In this document: positions 25,639-37,700 of the stretch, one piece after another
Layout: every line of letters starts with the position of its first letter
Position numbering within the stretch: position 1 is the first letter of the stretch
Assembly: GCA_025738555.1 (NCBI GenBank)
Contig: JAOVFP010000022.1
Coordinates: forward strand, 1,054,001-1,118,000
Direction of reading: 5' to 3'
Source: Cyathus striatus
Taxonomy: Eukaryota; Basidiomycota; Agaricomycetes; Agaricales; Nidulariaceae
Length of the DNA stretch: 64,000 bases
The notes under the pieces: model-generated
Database searches by the model: none
Seen by the model: only the letters and a program-made list of their open reading frames with translations
What the model was told of the DNA's origin: nothing
Made by a program: the position numbers and the translations under genes

Positions 25639-27020
25639 ATGAGTCTGTCTGTAGAGACAGGTGTTTTATTAAACCGGATTTTGGTCTCTAGATATCTCAC
25701 CGGAGGATTTGTCGCTGTACTTCTTTGGGATCATTTAACAACCTTGGACAAAGAGGTGAAATTGATTTGGAATAGCCGTGGAAAGTTACAGTGGTTGCTT
25801 AGGAGCGCCTTTGTCTTCACTCGGTATGGCAGTGAGGCATACTTACTATTCGTTGCATACGGTATATCCTTTTACTCTATAATCTTATTTAAAACTGATC
25901 GATTTCGATCTCTAGCATCTAGTGGAATTAGAACACCCTCTGTTGAGGTAGGTGCCACTTTGATATAGGAACTCGTCTCACTAAGTTTATGTACAGCTGT
26001 AAGCTTTCGACGTCTCTTGGAAGATTCAATGATCACCGAAACTCATCATTGCACCCCTGTATACAGTTGTAGGAACTACCTAATATCCATGGCCTTTTTT
26101 GCAACAATAACGGTTCAGATTTCACAGTGTACGTCCAAGTCCTTCCACATGGATACATATATGTTACTTTGTTCTAGTTGTGTTTCTGCTTCGTGTATAT
26201 GCCTTGACAGACAAGAAACGAACTACCCTGTACTGGTTATCTGGAGGATTTGTCGTATCGATTTCGCTTTCTCAAGCATTTGCGATACTCACGTCGTTAG
26301 ACTTGAAGAAGAGTGGGATTTATTTTGTTGTCGTCCTTATGTTTCCATCTCATACCAATGGTCTCAGCGCCTATATTTGTGTTTCCAAGAGTTAATGAGT
26401 GCATATTCTTGAGCAATTCGCGGTATCTCGTTGGCATTATAGCACCAATGGTAAGCAGTTACCAAGTTGTCGTGAATATCCATTTAACAGATGGTATGAC
26501 TTTCAGTGTGCCTTTGACATCTTCATTATTTACCTAACAATTTATGATGGCATTTCCCGGCCATATCGAAAAAACGCAGAAATAATTGTTGGTTTATATA
26601 GAGGCGGCGCCAAATTCTTTCTGGTAAGCCCGTACCCGTTGATCAAATAGGTAATCTCACTTTAGAACTAGGGAAATACTGGTATGTCGCTAGTAGTGCA
26701 ATGTTCTGCTTGACCTTCCAGCTGATATGATTACACATGAAGTCATTCATATCATAAATTTACTAACGGCCATATACAGTCCAGTACGTATTCGCGCAGT
26801 CCCAAATATTTCTTGGAGGATAATAACTTATTGTGGCAGACTAATATATTCTTTATTCTTATATTGTATGTCACAGCGCATTTTCGTGGTAATGAATCGA
26901 GCTCATTCAAGTCTCCGAAGTGCATCCTGGGCTTTGTGCGCAATTATGCTTTCCCGCCTACATTTCACGATGGAGAAATTCGTCAATTATCAATACTACC
27001 GTAATAGCTTCCTCCATTAA
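25639..27020 (+). CDS. DUF6533 multi-pass membrane protein 2
   Basis: Eleven coding exons: 25639-25861, 25916-25947, 25997-25998 (2 nt), 26067-26128, 26178-26312, 26368-26450, 26507-26623, 26672-26681 (10 nt), 26743-26783, 26840-26865 and 26921-27020, giving 276 residues. The signature is SRYLTGGFVAVLLWDHLTT with VKLIWNSRGK. Later segments include FVFLLRVYALTDKKR, RYLVGIIAPM and SRLHFTMEKFVN. The intron after exon 5 has a weak donor (GTGGGA), but position and phase match the other paralogues. The start is the first ATG of the frame, shorter at the N-terminus than in genes 6 and 7. Confidence 0.82.
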
Positions 27021-27779
27021 TCTTCTATTGATATCCTTATACACCGCAAGTTCAAGAACGATGTTAAGGAATCGTTATGCAACACCATTCTTTTTCGAAG
27101 TAGAACAGACTTTGACTTCGATTTTTATCTTCCCGAGTAATCTGTAGACGAATCTATGTGCTGAATACTAGGGGATAACAAAAATAACCTCATGAAAGAA
27201 TGATATCATGATGTTACGAACGAAATCCTATAGCGACACGAACACCACACGAGACAGTGGATGGCAGGAGAGCTGATAATCTCAGTTGATCCTGTTATTT
27301 TATGTAATCCAAAGCGGCCGAATACAACCAATAATAGTAGCGTGGTAGGGTGGGGTGTGTAAAAAGACGTGATGCTACGATAGAAGAGTGGACGAGTAGA
27401 GATACGTTGTAGTCCATCACACAGAAGAAAGAATTTACATAACCTATCAGTAATGTGCCCATTCGTAACAACGAATACATATTGGCACTTACTTCCCCAC
27501 CACCTCGTCCGTACTGAGAACAACAATCCCCACTCCCTTCTCCGCTCAAACAAAGTTACACATTCCATTTCACTGTACAAACACTGAGCAATACATGATA
27601 CAAAGTCAAGCTATCGATACAAACACATCCGTGTAGTAATAAACAAGACTTATGAAGAACACAGTCCGAATTAAAAGAAAATCTATTAGCTTATCGTGCA
27701 ACCCAAATTGATCGGGACCTATGGATGCATCAATGATCAATTTAAATCGCAAGAATGGAAATGGAAGTAAAAGTTATCT
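27021..27779. other. Spacer carrying a short duplicated segment
   Basis: No gene recognised. About 27205-27300 (ATGATGTTACGAAC, then GGAGAGCTGATAATC) is repeated at about 29337-29430 upstream of DUF6533 gene 3 (ATGATGTTACAAAT, then AGAGCTGATAATC). The duplication that spread the family therefore also carried intergenic DNA. Confidence 0.5.
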
Positions 27780-29063
27780 TCAAGCTACCACCACCAACCA
27801 CTTTGCGGCGTACATTTGGCGGGGCCTTTGCTTGAGTAAAGATAGGACATTCAAATGGTAGAGCAGCTTCACTAGCGCTGGTATCTTCGCTCGCAGTGGT
27901 ATCGCAAATCGGTACTTGGCTTGTACCGCCGAGGATTCTCCTCCGTTGGCGACAACCGAGGGTTCAAGCGAGTGAATGGGATCAGAAATGGTGGTGCTGG
28001 TTGGCATAGCGGCATTACTAAAACTGGTATCATTACTTGTGGTATCGCATATCGGCACATAGTCTTCTTCCGCCGAGGATTCATCTGTGATGGTTATGAC
28101 TGGGAGTTCAAGCAAGTGGTTAGGACTAGCAATTGTGGTGGTGGTTGGTATAGCAGCTTTACTAGAGTTAGTATCGCTGCTCGCGGTATCGCATGTCGAT
28201 ACATAATCCTCTTCCGCCGAGGATTCGTTTGTGATGGTTACAGCTGGGACATCTAGCGAATGGTTAGAGCTAGCAGTGGTGGTGGTGGTATTTGTATAAA
28301 CATGTTCAGCTTCGTTAGAGCCAGTACATTCGCAGGTGGGATTCGTGCAAGTCGATTTGTGCTCCTCTACCTCTAAGGATTCTTCTACACGTGCTGGGAT
28401 GGAGAGTTCAAGTAGCGTGTCGGGTAATTTAATAGGACTAGTAGGGACTGTGGCAATGAGTGTATAGTTGTTATCTTCTGGAATATCAAAGAGAACCGCG
28501 GAAGATGGAGACGGTATCAGCTGCTAAGCAAAACCAACATAAGTCGTCATCTCATTGAAGAAATATACAACAATTACTCACTTTCGTCCGCATCTTCCTC
28601 CTCCTCTTCATAACCCGCTCTTTTCCATCTCCTCCTCTCTGTCCGTCTGATATTCCCTCTCATTCCAATTCCCTTCCTCCCTCTCCCTCTTCTTCCAATA
28701 ATACTCCCTCACCTGCGCCCTATTCATCTCCAGATTCTTCTCCCTCCATTTCCTACAAGCCTCTTTATTTACCTCCGGATTCTTCTCCTTCCATCTCCTA
28801 CAAGCCTCTCTATTTACCTCCCGCTTCTTCCTCCTCTCTTGTTTCTCCTCACTAAAGCGCAGGTACATATCTCCGATCCCCTTTCCTACCTTTATAAGCG
28901 GACACCCGTACTTTCCTGCATCATATACCTGTTTCTCTTTTTCTAAATAAGTGATGAATTCATTGGACGGTCGAAACGATGCATGGCGCTGATAAGTGTC
29001 GTACGATACCTCTTTGCCGCCTTTGCAGTGGTGCCAGTATGTGCAATAACGAGAGTATCGCAT
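27780..29063 (-). pseudogene. Repeat-containing hypothetical gene with frameshifts, copy 1
   Basis: Two exons in transcription order: 29063-28582 and 28520-27780 (GTGAGT, TAGCAG). The N-terminus CTYWHHCKGGKEVSYDTYQR resembles the Cys/His module at the start of Tnp2 transposases. Then follow a basic coiled-coil stretch with EACRRWKEKNPEVNKEACRK, and a second exon with about 48-residue tandem repeats, each containing ITxESSAEEDYV and CDT. Two breaks are visible. The A-run near 28621-28624 has four bases where the second copy (31.8 kb) has five, shifting exon 1 by one base. Near 27920 the final repeat falls out of frame with the earlier ones (VPICDTTAS is in another frame). It is either a pseudogene or carries assembly errors. 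Function is unknown. Confidence 0.6.
27822..28300. repeat. Intragenic tandem repeats, about 144 bp
   Basis: Units start near 27822 (partial), 27934, 28078 and 28221, each ending in CCGCCGAG followed by GATTC. Shared words are GTATCGCA, GGTACATA-like and GGTGGTGGTTGG. They encode the ESSAEEDYV repeats of the hypothetical gene on the minus strand. Confidence 0.75.
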
Positions 29064-29628
29064 AATGTGAGGTATCGCGTTAGGGTAATAGTAATATAGG
29101 ATGAAGAAAGGGGAGAGGAGGGAGAGGAACTTGGAGAGGAGGAGAGAGGTGGTACCTACACTGGTGTGTGCGTTGACTACAGGGGGCGTGAGAATTATTT
29201 CCGGACCGCATCCTAATACGGAAACGCCGACGAGTTTAATAATGGCGCTAATTACTCGTTCACCATATGTTCCTTTTACAGACTTTCATTTTGATTGTTA
29301 TGTTATTGACAAGAATCACCTCCGAGTCATGAAAGCATGTTATCATGATGTTACAAATAAAATCATATAGCGACCAACACAGTAGATAGATGGTAGAAGA
29401 GCTGATAATCACGGTTGGCCTTGTTACACCACAAGAGTTGAAGTGAACACTTCCGTGTATGGCAGTGAAGTATCAACTTCTGTTGTCAATAATCATATCA
29501 CAGAGAGGAGGTTCCACAATAAAATACGCCTGTCACAGAAGTATTGCTCTGTGCTCGCCGAATCATTCTTACCCATCTAAGTCGTTACATTGGAAAACTC
29601 AGCCAAATTTCTCGGCTTCCTCTCTGGT
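29064..29628. other. Spacer upstream of DUF6533 gene 3
   Basis: Intergenic DNA, partly a copy of the 27.2 kb segment. No gene recognised. Confidence 0.45.
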
Positions 29629-31024
29629 ATGATTGATGTTTTGAACCGCTTGGTTGCCTCTAGGTATTTCACCGGTGGATTTCTCGCGGCACTTCTTTGG
29701 GATCATTTGACAACCTTGGACCGAGAAGTGCATTTGATATGGAATAGTAGTGGAAGATTAAGGTGGATGCTTAGAAGTGCTTTTGTTCTTACTCGGTATG
29801 GGAGCGAGGCAAGTCTCCTGTTCGTTGCATATGGTTCGTCCTAAAATCCATTGCAATATTCCATGGCCCACTCAAACACGTTAAATCGGTTCTCATGTAT
29901 TATTAGTCAGCAGTGGAATCCGAGCACCCACTTCAGATGTGCGTATTCTGTTTAGTAGTGCCACATGAAGTATGATGTGTACTTACAACCAATTCAACAG
30001 CTGTAAGTCTTCATGGATGACGACCGGTTTACTACTACTAATGGTACATATGTGTGTAGTTGCCGGAGCTACTTAATTAATCTTACCATTTGTGGGACAA
30101 TAGCGATTGAGATTTCACAATGTATGTTTACATTAATTATACTTACATCATATATTGACACTGATATACTATTACTTGATAAAGTTGTCTTTCTGCTTCG
30201 AGTATATGTATTAACTGAAAAACGACGGGTCTCCTTGTACTGGCTAACTGCTGCGATCACTTTCCGAAACATTCGCAATCCTTACTGTGTTAGATTTCGA
30301 GAAGGGTGTGGTTTATTTTCCTCTGAGACCTTCATATTCCATGATCTCATCTCTATTATTATGGCAGGGATTGTTCCTGTTGCAGTGTTACCAGTAGCTA
30401 ACTTCTGCATAGCCCAAAAATCACGCTATTCCGTCGGTGTGTTAGCTCCAATGGTAAGTGCTTGTCATTATGTAACAGAGACATCACCACTTAGACTTTT
30501 TCTTAGTCTAACTTAGTGTGCCTTCGACGTCTTTATCATTATATTAACAATCTATGATGGTTTTTCTCGACCACGTCAACGAGATTCAGAAGTGATAGCT
30601 GGTTTATACAGGGATGGTTCTAAGTTTTTCTTGGTTTGTTTTCTATTTTATTGTCAAGCAATATTCGTTCTTAGTTTCGTAAACTAGGGAAATACTGGTA
30701 TGTATCTACAATGCACTGTCAGATATTTTATGGTCGAGATCAAATTTTGCCTAGTCATTCATTTCGTAAATCTTGTGACGGCAATATATGGTCCTGTAAG
30801 TACCGTTCGGTGGCAGTGGGTCAATGAGACTGAACATGGCTCCTAGGTTGATTTTATTCTTCTTATATTGTAAGTCGCTGTTACTCGTTGTTGCAGCAGC
30901 AAACGCGGCTAACTTGGCATTAAATAGTGCTTTGTGGGTCCTAGGATCGGCAACGCTCTCTCGTCTTCACTTTAAAATGGAGGAATTCATCGATCAGCAG
31001 TACAGTCTTTGCTTCATTCATTGA
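29629..31024 (+). pseudogene. DUF6533 membrane protein 3, frameshifted exon 5
   Basis: The same eleven-exon plan as its paralogues: 29629-29833, 29907-29938, 30001-30002 (2 nt), 30060-30121, 30185-30305, 30368-30453, 30517-30633, 30688-30697, 30755-30795, 30847-30869 and 30928-31024. The signature is ASRYFTGGFLAALLWDHLTT. Exon 5 is 121 nt instead of the 135 nt seen in the other six; alignment with gene 4 shows a 14-nt deletion just after LTAA (near 30250), which shifts the frame. Retaining the following 62-nt intron would restore the frame (62 minus 14 is 48), and that read-through frame is indeed open. The upstream ATG used in gene 4 is also missing. I call it a probable pseudogene. Confidence 0.75.
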
Positions 31025-31189
31025 TAACACTTATTTGTATCTACTTTAGCTGTAAAAATTTGAGACATTTGTATTGCTCGTTGTATATGGTGTCCAGTTT
31101 TCAAGCTTCATACATCACGCATCATGACGAAGCTGTAATACTGATTTCCCCCGTACCGATGGAAATGGATCAGTGGCATAAACTGAAGT

Positions 31190-31566
31190 ACTTTGCAAGC
31201 TTCTATTTTAAACCTGTTTAGCAATGGGCTACTCAAGTGGCTCGATTTAATTCTTGTCTAGCAGGTTTCATCCAGTTTGTAGCTACAAGTCATGTGCTTA
31301 TCAGGCGGAAGTTCAAGTAGATTCTACCTTTTCGCAGCGCTTTAAAGCGGTGTACCGAAACTGGTCACTCAAGAAACTGATTGACTTTATATTTACCCTT
31401 GTAAGTTATATTGTATCAATATCAGTTGCCAAGTTAATACTGCCATCTTGTACTAGCAGTTCAAGGCCTCTTTACCTCTGAGCGCACATCATGAGTATTT
31501 GGTTGCTGCTTCGATATCCTTTTCTCCTTTGGACCTGCATTATTTGTATCATATGAATGCCGTCAC
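31190..31566. repeat. Downstream flank duplicated at 35.1-35.45 kb
   Basis: The sequence from TCTATTTTAAACCTGTTTA to CATATGAATG also appears at about 35120-35450, downstream of gene 4. Genes 3 and 4 thus belong to a duplicated block reaching beyond the coding region. At 31566 the similarity stops abruptly where the second copy of the hypothetical gene begins, marking a rearrangement joint. Confidence 0.7.
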
Positions 31567-32217
31567 GTGCTGGGATGGAGAGTTCAAGTAGCGTGTTGGG
31601 TAATTTAATAGGACTAGTAAAGACTGTGGCAGTGGATGTATAAGTGTGATCTTCCGGAATATCAAAGAGCACCGCAGAAGATGGAGACGGTATCAGCTGA
31701 CGAGCAAAACCAACATAAGTCGTCACCTCATTGAAGAATTATACAACAATTGCTCACTTTCATCCACATTTTCTTCCTCCTCTTCATAATCCGCTCTTTT
31801 TCCATCTCCTCCTCTCCGTCTGTCTGATATTCCCTCTCATTCTAATTCCCTCTCATTATGATTCCCTCCCTCCCTCTCCCTCTCCTTCTTCCAACAATAC
31901 TTCCTCACCCGCGCCCTATTTCTCTCCATATTATTCTCCCTTCATCTTCTACAAGCCTCCCTATTTACCTCCCGCTTCCTCTTCCTCCTCTCTTGTTGTA
32001 CATCTCTCCGATCCCCTTTGCTACCTTCATAAGCGGACACCCGTACCTTCCTGCATCATATACTTGTTTTCCCTTTCCTAAATAAGCGATGAATTCGTTG
32101 GAGGGTCGAAACGATGCATGACACCGATAAGTGTCGTACGAGACTTCTTTGCCCCCTTTGCAGTGGTGCCAGCATGTGTAATATTGAGAGTGTCGCATAA
32201 TGTGAGGCATTGCATTT
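31472..32217 (-). pseudogene. Repeat-containing hypothetical gene, truncated copy 2
   Basis: Similar to 28370-29063. It keeps the N-terminal CWHHCKGGKEVSYDTYR segment and the start of exon 2 (LIPSPSSAVLFDIPED). It has a deletion after GEMY that shifts the frame, a stop soon after, and it loses the tandem-repeat region at the joint near 31566. Its A-run of five bases supports a one-base loss in copy 1. Confidence 0.7.
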
Positions 32218-32431
32218 TTTTTTTTTAGTAATATAGGATGAAAAAAGCAGGCAAGAGGAAGAGAGAGAGGAGGGAGAGGAGCTGTAACTTAGTGTCGGAC
32301 GTTGGCTGCAGGGAGCGTGAGAATTATTTCCGGACCGCATCGCAATACGAATTCGGAGACGCCGACGACTTGTCGACGGCGTTCACGATGTCGAGACTTG
32401 AAGCTTTGAAGCTTTGAGCCTGGTACATCAC

Positions 32432-32562
32432 TAGAGACCTTTATATTCCGTATTGAACCTCATTTCTGTAATAATGGCAGGGCCTGTACCTGTCAGTCTT
32501 TCCAGTAGTTAAGTTATGCATAGCCCGAATATCGCGTTATTCCGGTCGGTGTATTAGCATGA
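32432..32562 (+). pseudogene. Relic of a DUF6533 gene (exon 6 region)
   Basis: GAGACCTTTATATTCCG through ATGGCAGGGCCTGTACCTG and GTCGGTGTATTAGCA aligns with intron 5 and exon 6 of gene 3 (30328-30448). No other exon is recognisable nearby. It marks an eighth family member, now almost gone. Confidence 0.7.
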
Positions 32563-33219
32563 TGCTTGGCTATTTCGCGCTAATACTTTACGTTGAGCAT
32601 TGATCCCAAATTGATCCGCTGGACAACATTCATGAAGAAACTTCAAAAAATGGTGCAATTATAATTTATTTGTTCAATAGGATGTAGCAAACTGTAGGAT
32701 AGAGCAACTGTAGCCTAGCATCTGCTAACTTTCCAATAACTCCACTTTCGTGGAAAGGGCGGCACTACATATCCAAAGTCACAACACTCCACTTAAATTC
32801 TACAGCCTATTACGAAGTCATGTTCGGGTGAGTAAGCATACACTTATAACCTGAGCGCGTCAAGTTCATCATTTGCAGCCGGTTTGACGCTGCAACCAAA
32901 GGTTATGTGAACCAGATGTGAACATTACGTCAGATAGTTGAAAATAAAGCTGATAATCAAAAGCAAGACCACAATTTGGTACAAATTTGGTATGTAGAAA
33001 TGATACCAAGTACTACAATCAATCAGTATATTGCAGACAGACAGCAGTCAGTATTTATCAATGATAGTATCACAAAGATAAGGTTTACTACAACCATTAG
33101 CTTATAAGCTACTTATGCCATGGATATCTTGTTCTGTTCTCATGAAGAAAAATTCCCGCTAACTTACATTGACTCTTGAAGAATAAACGCCGCCAAACAC
33201 CTCCTCAGCTTCTACTATT
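32563..33219. other. Spacer upstream of DUF6533 gene 4
   Basis: AT-rich DNA, no gene recognised. Confidence 0.45.
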
Positions 33220-34608
33220 ATGAGTCAGCTCGCTGACCTGAGTGATGTTTTAAATCGCCTGATCGCCTCCAGGTATCTCACTGGTGGATTTCTCGCAGCA
33301 CTTCTTTGGGACCATCTGACAACCTTGGATCGAGAAGTGTATTTTATTTGGAATGGTAGTGGAAGACTGAAATGGATGCTCAGAACTGCCTTTGCTCTTA
33401 CGAGGTATGGGAGTAAGGTATATCTGCTGTTCTTTGCATACGGTACGTCCCAAATTTTATAATAACGTCAAAAGCTTATTTAAATATGATGTACTAGCCA
33501 CCAGTGGAATTCAAACACCCTCTACAGATGTACGCAGTTTTTTTAACAATTAAATGGGAATTATATTTACAATTAATTTGACAGCTGTAGGCCAGCATAG
33601 ACGTTCATCAGCGCCCGATGTACTAATAATAGTACACCTGTACATAGTTGCAGGAGCTATCTAACGGCTTTAGCCCTTTGTGCTACGATAGCGGTTGAAA
33701 TTTCACAATGTACGTTTGCATTATGCCTGCATCCATCCTAATACTGATATAATGCTTGATGAAGTTGTTTTTCTGCTTCGATTATATTTGTTGACTGGCA
33801 AGCGACGAGCCACCTTGTACTGGCTAACTGCGGCCTTCTTAATAGAAGTAACACTTTCTCAAACCTTTGCAATCCTTACAGCGTTGGATTTAGAGAAAGG
33901 TATGTTTTATTTTATTGTCATACTCATACTTCTTAATCTCATATTAATTATATTAGCCTTTATTTTCGTGTTGCCAGAAGTCAATGTGTGCATAATTCTA
34001 AATGTCCCACGATACGTCGTCGGCATAATAGCTCCAATGGTAAGCAGTTGCCAATACTACGTAACTACTGGAATCACAAATATTTGGCAACTAATAGTTT
34101 GCCTTCGACGTCTTCATCATTATATTAACAATATATGATGGCCTTGCTCGACCTCATCAACGGAATTCAGAAGTATTAGCTGGTTTATATAAGGATGGCG
34201 CAAAGTTTTTCTTGGTTTGTTTGTTTATGCTATCTGTTAGATATTCGTTCAATCTCACTTTCATAAACCAGGGAAATACTGGTATGTATCTACAGTGCAC
34301 TAGATATTTCACGGTCGAGATCAACTTCTGCCTAGCCATTCATTTTATAAATTTTGTAACAGCAATATACGGTCCTGTAAGTATCGTGTAGTGACAGTCG
34401 GTTATAAAGACTGAACATTACTGCTAGGCTGATAATTTTATTCTTCTTATATTGTAAGTCACTGTTACGCGTTTTTACAGCAGCAAATGCAGTTAGCTTG
34501 ACATTCAAAAGTGCTCTCTGGTCCGTAGGCTCAGCGATGCACTCTCGTCTTCACTTTAAAATGGAGGAACATATCGATCAACAGTATAGCCTTAGCTTCA
34601 TCCATTGA
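33220..34608 (+). CDS. DUF6533 multi-pass membrane protein 4
   Basis: Exons: 33220-33442, 33498-33529, 33585-33586 (2 nt), 33648-33709, 33765-33899, 33957-34039, 34098-34214, 34272-34281 (10 nt), 34336-34376, 34428-34453 and 34512-34608, giving 275 residues with no interruption. The signature is ASRYLTGGFLAALLWDHLTT, then VYFIWNGSGRLKW; later FVFLLRLYLLTGKRR, RYVVGIIAPM and SRLHFKMEEHID. It is closest in sequence to gene 3 and shares flanking DNA with it, so the pair arose by block duplication. Gene 4 kept the frame that gene 3 lost. Confidence 0.85.
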
Positions 34609-35650
34609 TAACACTCATTTATATACCACTTTTGCTACGTCTCTAATATTTAAGATTGATCTTGACTTGAAGTCAAGAGACAACATTTTTATTTATTTCA
34701 AGCTTCTGTTCTTGCTTGCCCCTGGAAGATCTACCTTCAGCCGGTACCCATATAAGCAGTTCAATTGTTCATTGCATATGGTGAATCCAGCTTCCAAGCT
34801 TCATGCATCATGCATCATGTCTCAAATGCATTAGTAATCATTCTACGTATGAGTACATGACTTTTCTAATATTTCTCCGCGTACGACTTAGGTATTTCGT
34901 TTTGCTCGTAATTTACAACACGCTCGATCGAGTTTACATTGGGACAGGACAAAGAATATTCAATAACAATATGAGAACTTCGCTTGAGAATAAAGTTGAT
35001 TGTCTGGCACTGCACAGCCTCAATTTTAGTGGAACATTTGACGGCGACATTTGGATGATCAACTACACATCTATTTTATAACACTAGTGAGGCCACAACG
35101 CCGGTATAAACCGAAGCGCTTTTAAAGCCTCTATTTTAAACCTGTTTATTAATGGGCTACTCAAGTGGTTAATTCGTTTAAGGCGGCCAAAGTTCGAGTA
35201 GATTCTACCTTCTCGCGGCGCTTTAAGGCGGTGTACCGAATCTGGTCTCCAGAAACTGATTGGCTTTATCTTTACCCTTATAAGTTATATTATATCAATA
35301 TCAGTTGCCAAGTTAATACTGCCATCTAGTAGTGGTAGTTCAAGACCTCTCTACCTCCGAGCGCACATCCTGAGTATTTTCGTTGCTGATGTGATATCGT
35401 TCTCACCTATGAACCTGCATTATTTATGTCATATGAATGTCGTATACCTGGATACCGAAGGAAAGAAGTTGTTGCGGCATTGGCGGGTATCGAAGAGTCC
35501 TCAGGGTTCCACATCACTTTTCGTGGGCCAGTCGGAGACAGTCTTAGATAATATTCCCATCACTAGCTGTGAGAGTTATTAAGCTACTTATTAAAAGTTT
35601 GAGGAGATTAAGGGCCCTCCAATTTTCTCCTCCACGGACAGACCGGACGT
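34609..35650. other. Spacer with duplicated flank
   Basis: About 35120-35450 is the counterpart of 31190-31566. The rest shows no gene; frames such as 34803-35081 have no recognisable features. Confidence 0.5.
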
Positions 35651-37033
35651 ATGGAAAATAATGCGATTACGCTGCATGATTTCACCCTCCGAGTTGCGTC
35701 GGGGTACCTAACTGGCGCCAGTCTTACATTGATTCTTTGGGACCATCTTTTGACTCTTGACCGCGAGATACGACTTATCTGGAGAAACACAGGAAAATCA
35801 AGACATTTGCTAAAGGGGGCCTTTGCATTCAACCGATATGGTGTTGAAGCTATCCTCCTGTTTTCTGCGTTTTGTGAGTTTAAAAACCGTAATGGTCAAT
35901 CGATAACCTCATGCGTGTTAAAGGTTCTGGCGGGATCCAAGCAGTTTCCGAAGAGGTCAGTTTATCTGTTAAATCATTGATAACAATTTTATTAAATGTT
36001 CAATAGCTGTATGAGACTTGCTTGATAGTATTAATGCTTCCACTGAAATCCTGATAGTTGTAGGGGCTTCATCATCTTCCTCATATTTTGCGGGGCAATA
36101 ACATGTGCGATTTCGCAATGTACGCCGTCCATTTATTCTTCCTTTCCAAACATAGCTGACATTTATTTTGAAGTCGTCTTTCTACTCCGTGTCTACACGA
36201 TCACAGAACAACAAAAGAGCATCCTAATAGTACTGGTTACAGGATTTGTTCTAATGTTCTTTGGATCCCAAGCATTTGCTATACTCACAGCAATCAAACT
36301 AAGGCACGGTGAGCGATAAAACAAACATACCTGTTCTCTCAATCTGATGAACCACCAAGCTCATTTTAGCATAGCTACGGGCTCCAACGGAGGCGTAAGC
36401 GTTTGCATAGGCGAAGAAAAGCCGCTGGCGGCAGCAGGGCTTTTTGCATTTTCAGTTCGTCACACCTCATGTCAACCATCACCGCTTCAAGCTCACCACC
36501 AAACAGCTCTCTTTTCAACTTTTCCTATTACTACTTACAATTTACAACGCCATGCATCGTCCGAGACGAAGCAACGGCGAGCTGATAAAACGCCTAGAAG
36601 AAGACGGCGCAAAATACTTCTTCGTACGTCATCCCCATTTTCACTTCCCAAAATGATATGAACTTGACTGACATCCCATCGACAGGCGTTGATAGCGATA
36701 CAGACTATCTATCTTATCATGTCAGTCTCCGGAAACGTGAGATGTCCTTGTTCATCATGCATCATTTACTAATCTCCACTCCAACCACAGTCCGCCAACG
36801 TTCTTTTATTCCTCTTGTAAGCATTTCACTCCCACTCAGAAATGTGGAACAACACTAATTTCCCGACCTGTCTTAATTATAGCATCTTCTGGTCACTAGG
36901 CTCCATAATCATATCTCGACTTCATTTCCGCATGGAAGAACTGTCAATCGAGAATAGCAAGGAAATGTTGCTTCTGATTGATACACCCGCCCGGGTGTCC
37001 CGGAGACGCTCCGTCTATAAATTCTACATGTAG
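35651..37033 (+). CDS. DUF6533 multi-pass membrane protein 5, divergent
   Basis: Ten coding exons: 35651-35873, 35924-35955, 36007-36008 (2 nt), 36058-36119, 36174-36308, 36375-36454, 36507-36623, 36686-36724, 36791-36816 and 36883-37033, giving 288 residues. The signature is ASGYLTGASLTLILWDHLLT with IRLIWRNTGKSR; later FVFLLRVYTITEQQK and SRLHFRMEEL. It is the most divergent member of the plus-strand group. The 10-nt exon of the other genes is absent and the following exon is 39 nt in phase 0, so the loss keeps the frame. Exon 6 ends at a GTTCGT donor. The C-terminal tail is longer and more basic. Confidence 0.75.
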
Positions 37034-37129
37034 TGTCTCGTACAATGGAGATGAGTTCGTCGCGATCATGATGCACGAAGCACGGATGGAATGTCAGAGT
37101 ATCTATCAGAAAAAATGACACCGGACTGT

Positions 37130-37700
37130 AGGTAGGCACAAGATGCATGTAGTAATAGTACATTTGACGGACGTCTGGAATTGGGTTTCCACGGACAACA
37201 GTATGTAATATAAGGCTATGTAAACTACGTAGGCAAATTTGTATCTGTAGTATCCGTCCTGTAGTAGACTGTAGTTACAGCATGTAGATTACTGTATCAA
37301 TACGACCAACTGTTCGGTCACGCATCACAATACAACTAACTATCAATGTCATGATAAGATACGATCTATATCCCTTGATAATCTTACACCGAGCGTGCGA
37401 CATCTCCCACAACAAAGACCGGGACTGGACTTTTCGCACAGGATGCATGTAATAGACGTCTGGAATTGGGTTTTTATGGACAACAGCATACATGTAGACT
37501 ACATACGAAATAATGTATCTGTAGGCATACCATCCTGCAGTTCTAATATAACCTTACTTCTGATTAACGGGTGTAGCACCATAACGACAACTCAACAAAC
37601 TATGATGATAAGACACACCCTCATCATCAAAGTTACAACTTTACAGACTCACCGACCTAAATCCCATGATAATCTTACACAGAAAACGGCGTGCGACATA
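37130..37700. repeat. Direct duplication, about 290 bp unit
   Basis: Two adjacent units. The first is about 37130-37410 (GATGCATGTAGTAA, then GACGTCTGGAATTGGGTTT, ending GATAATCTTACACC and GCGACATCTCCCAC). The second is about 37440-37700, with the same words in the same order (GATGCATGTAATA, GACGTCTGGAATTGGGTTT, GATAATCTTACACA, GCGACATATCCCAC). No coding meaning is apparent. Confidence 0.75.
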
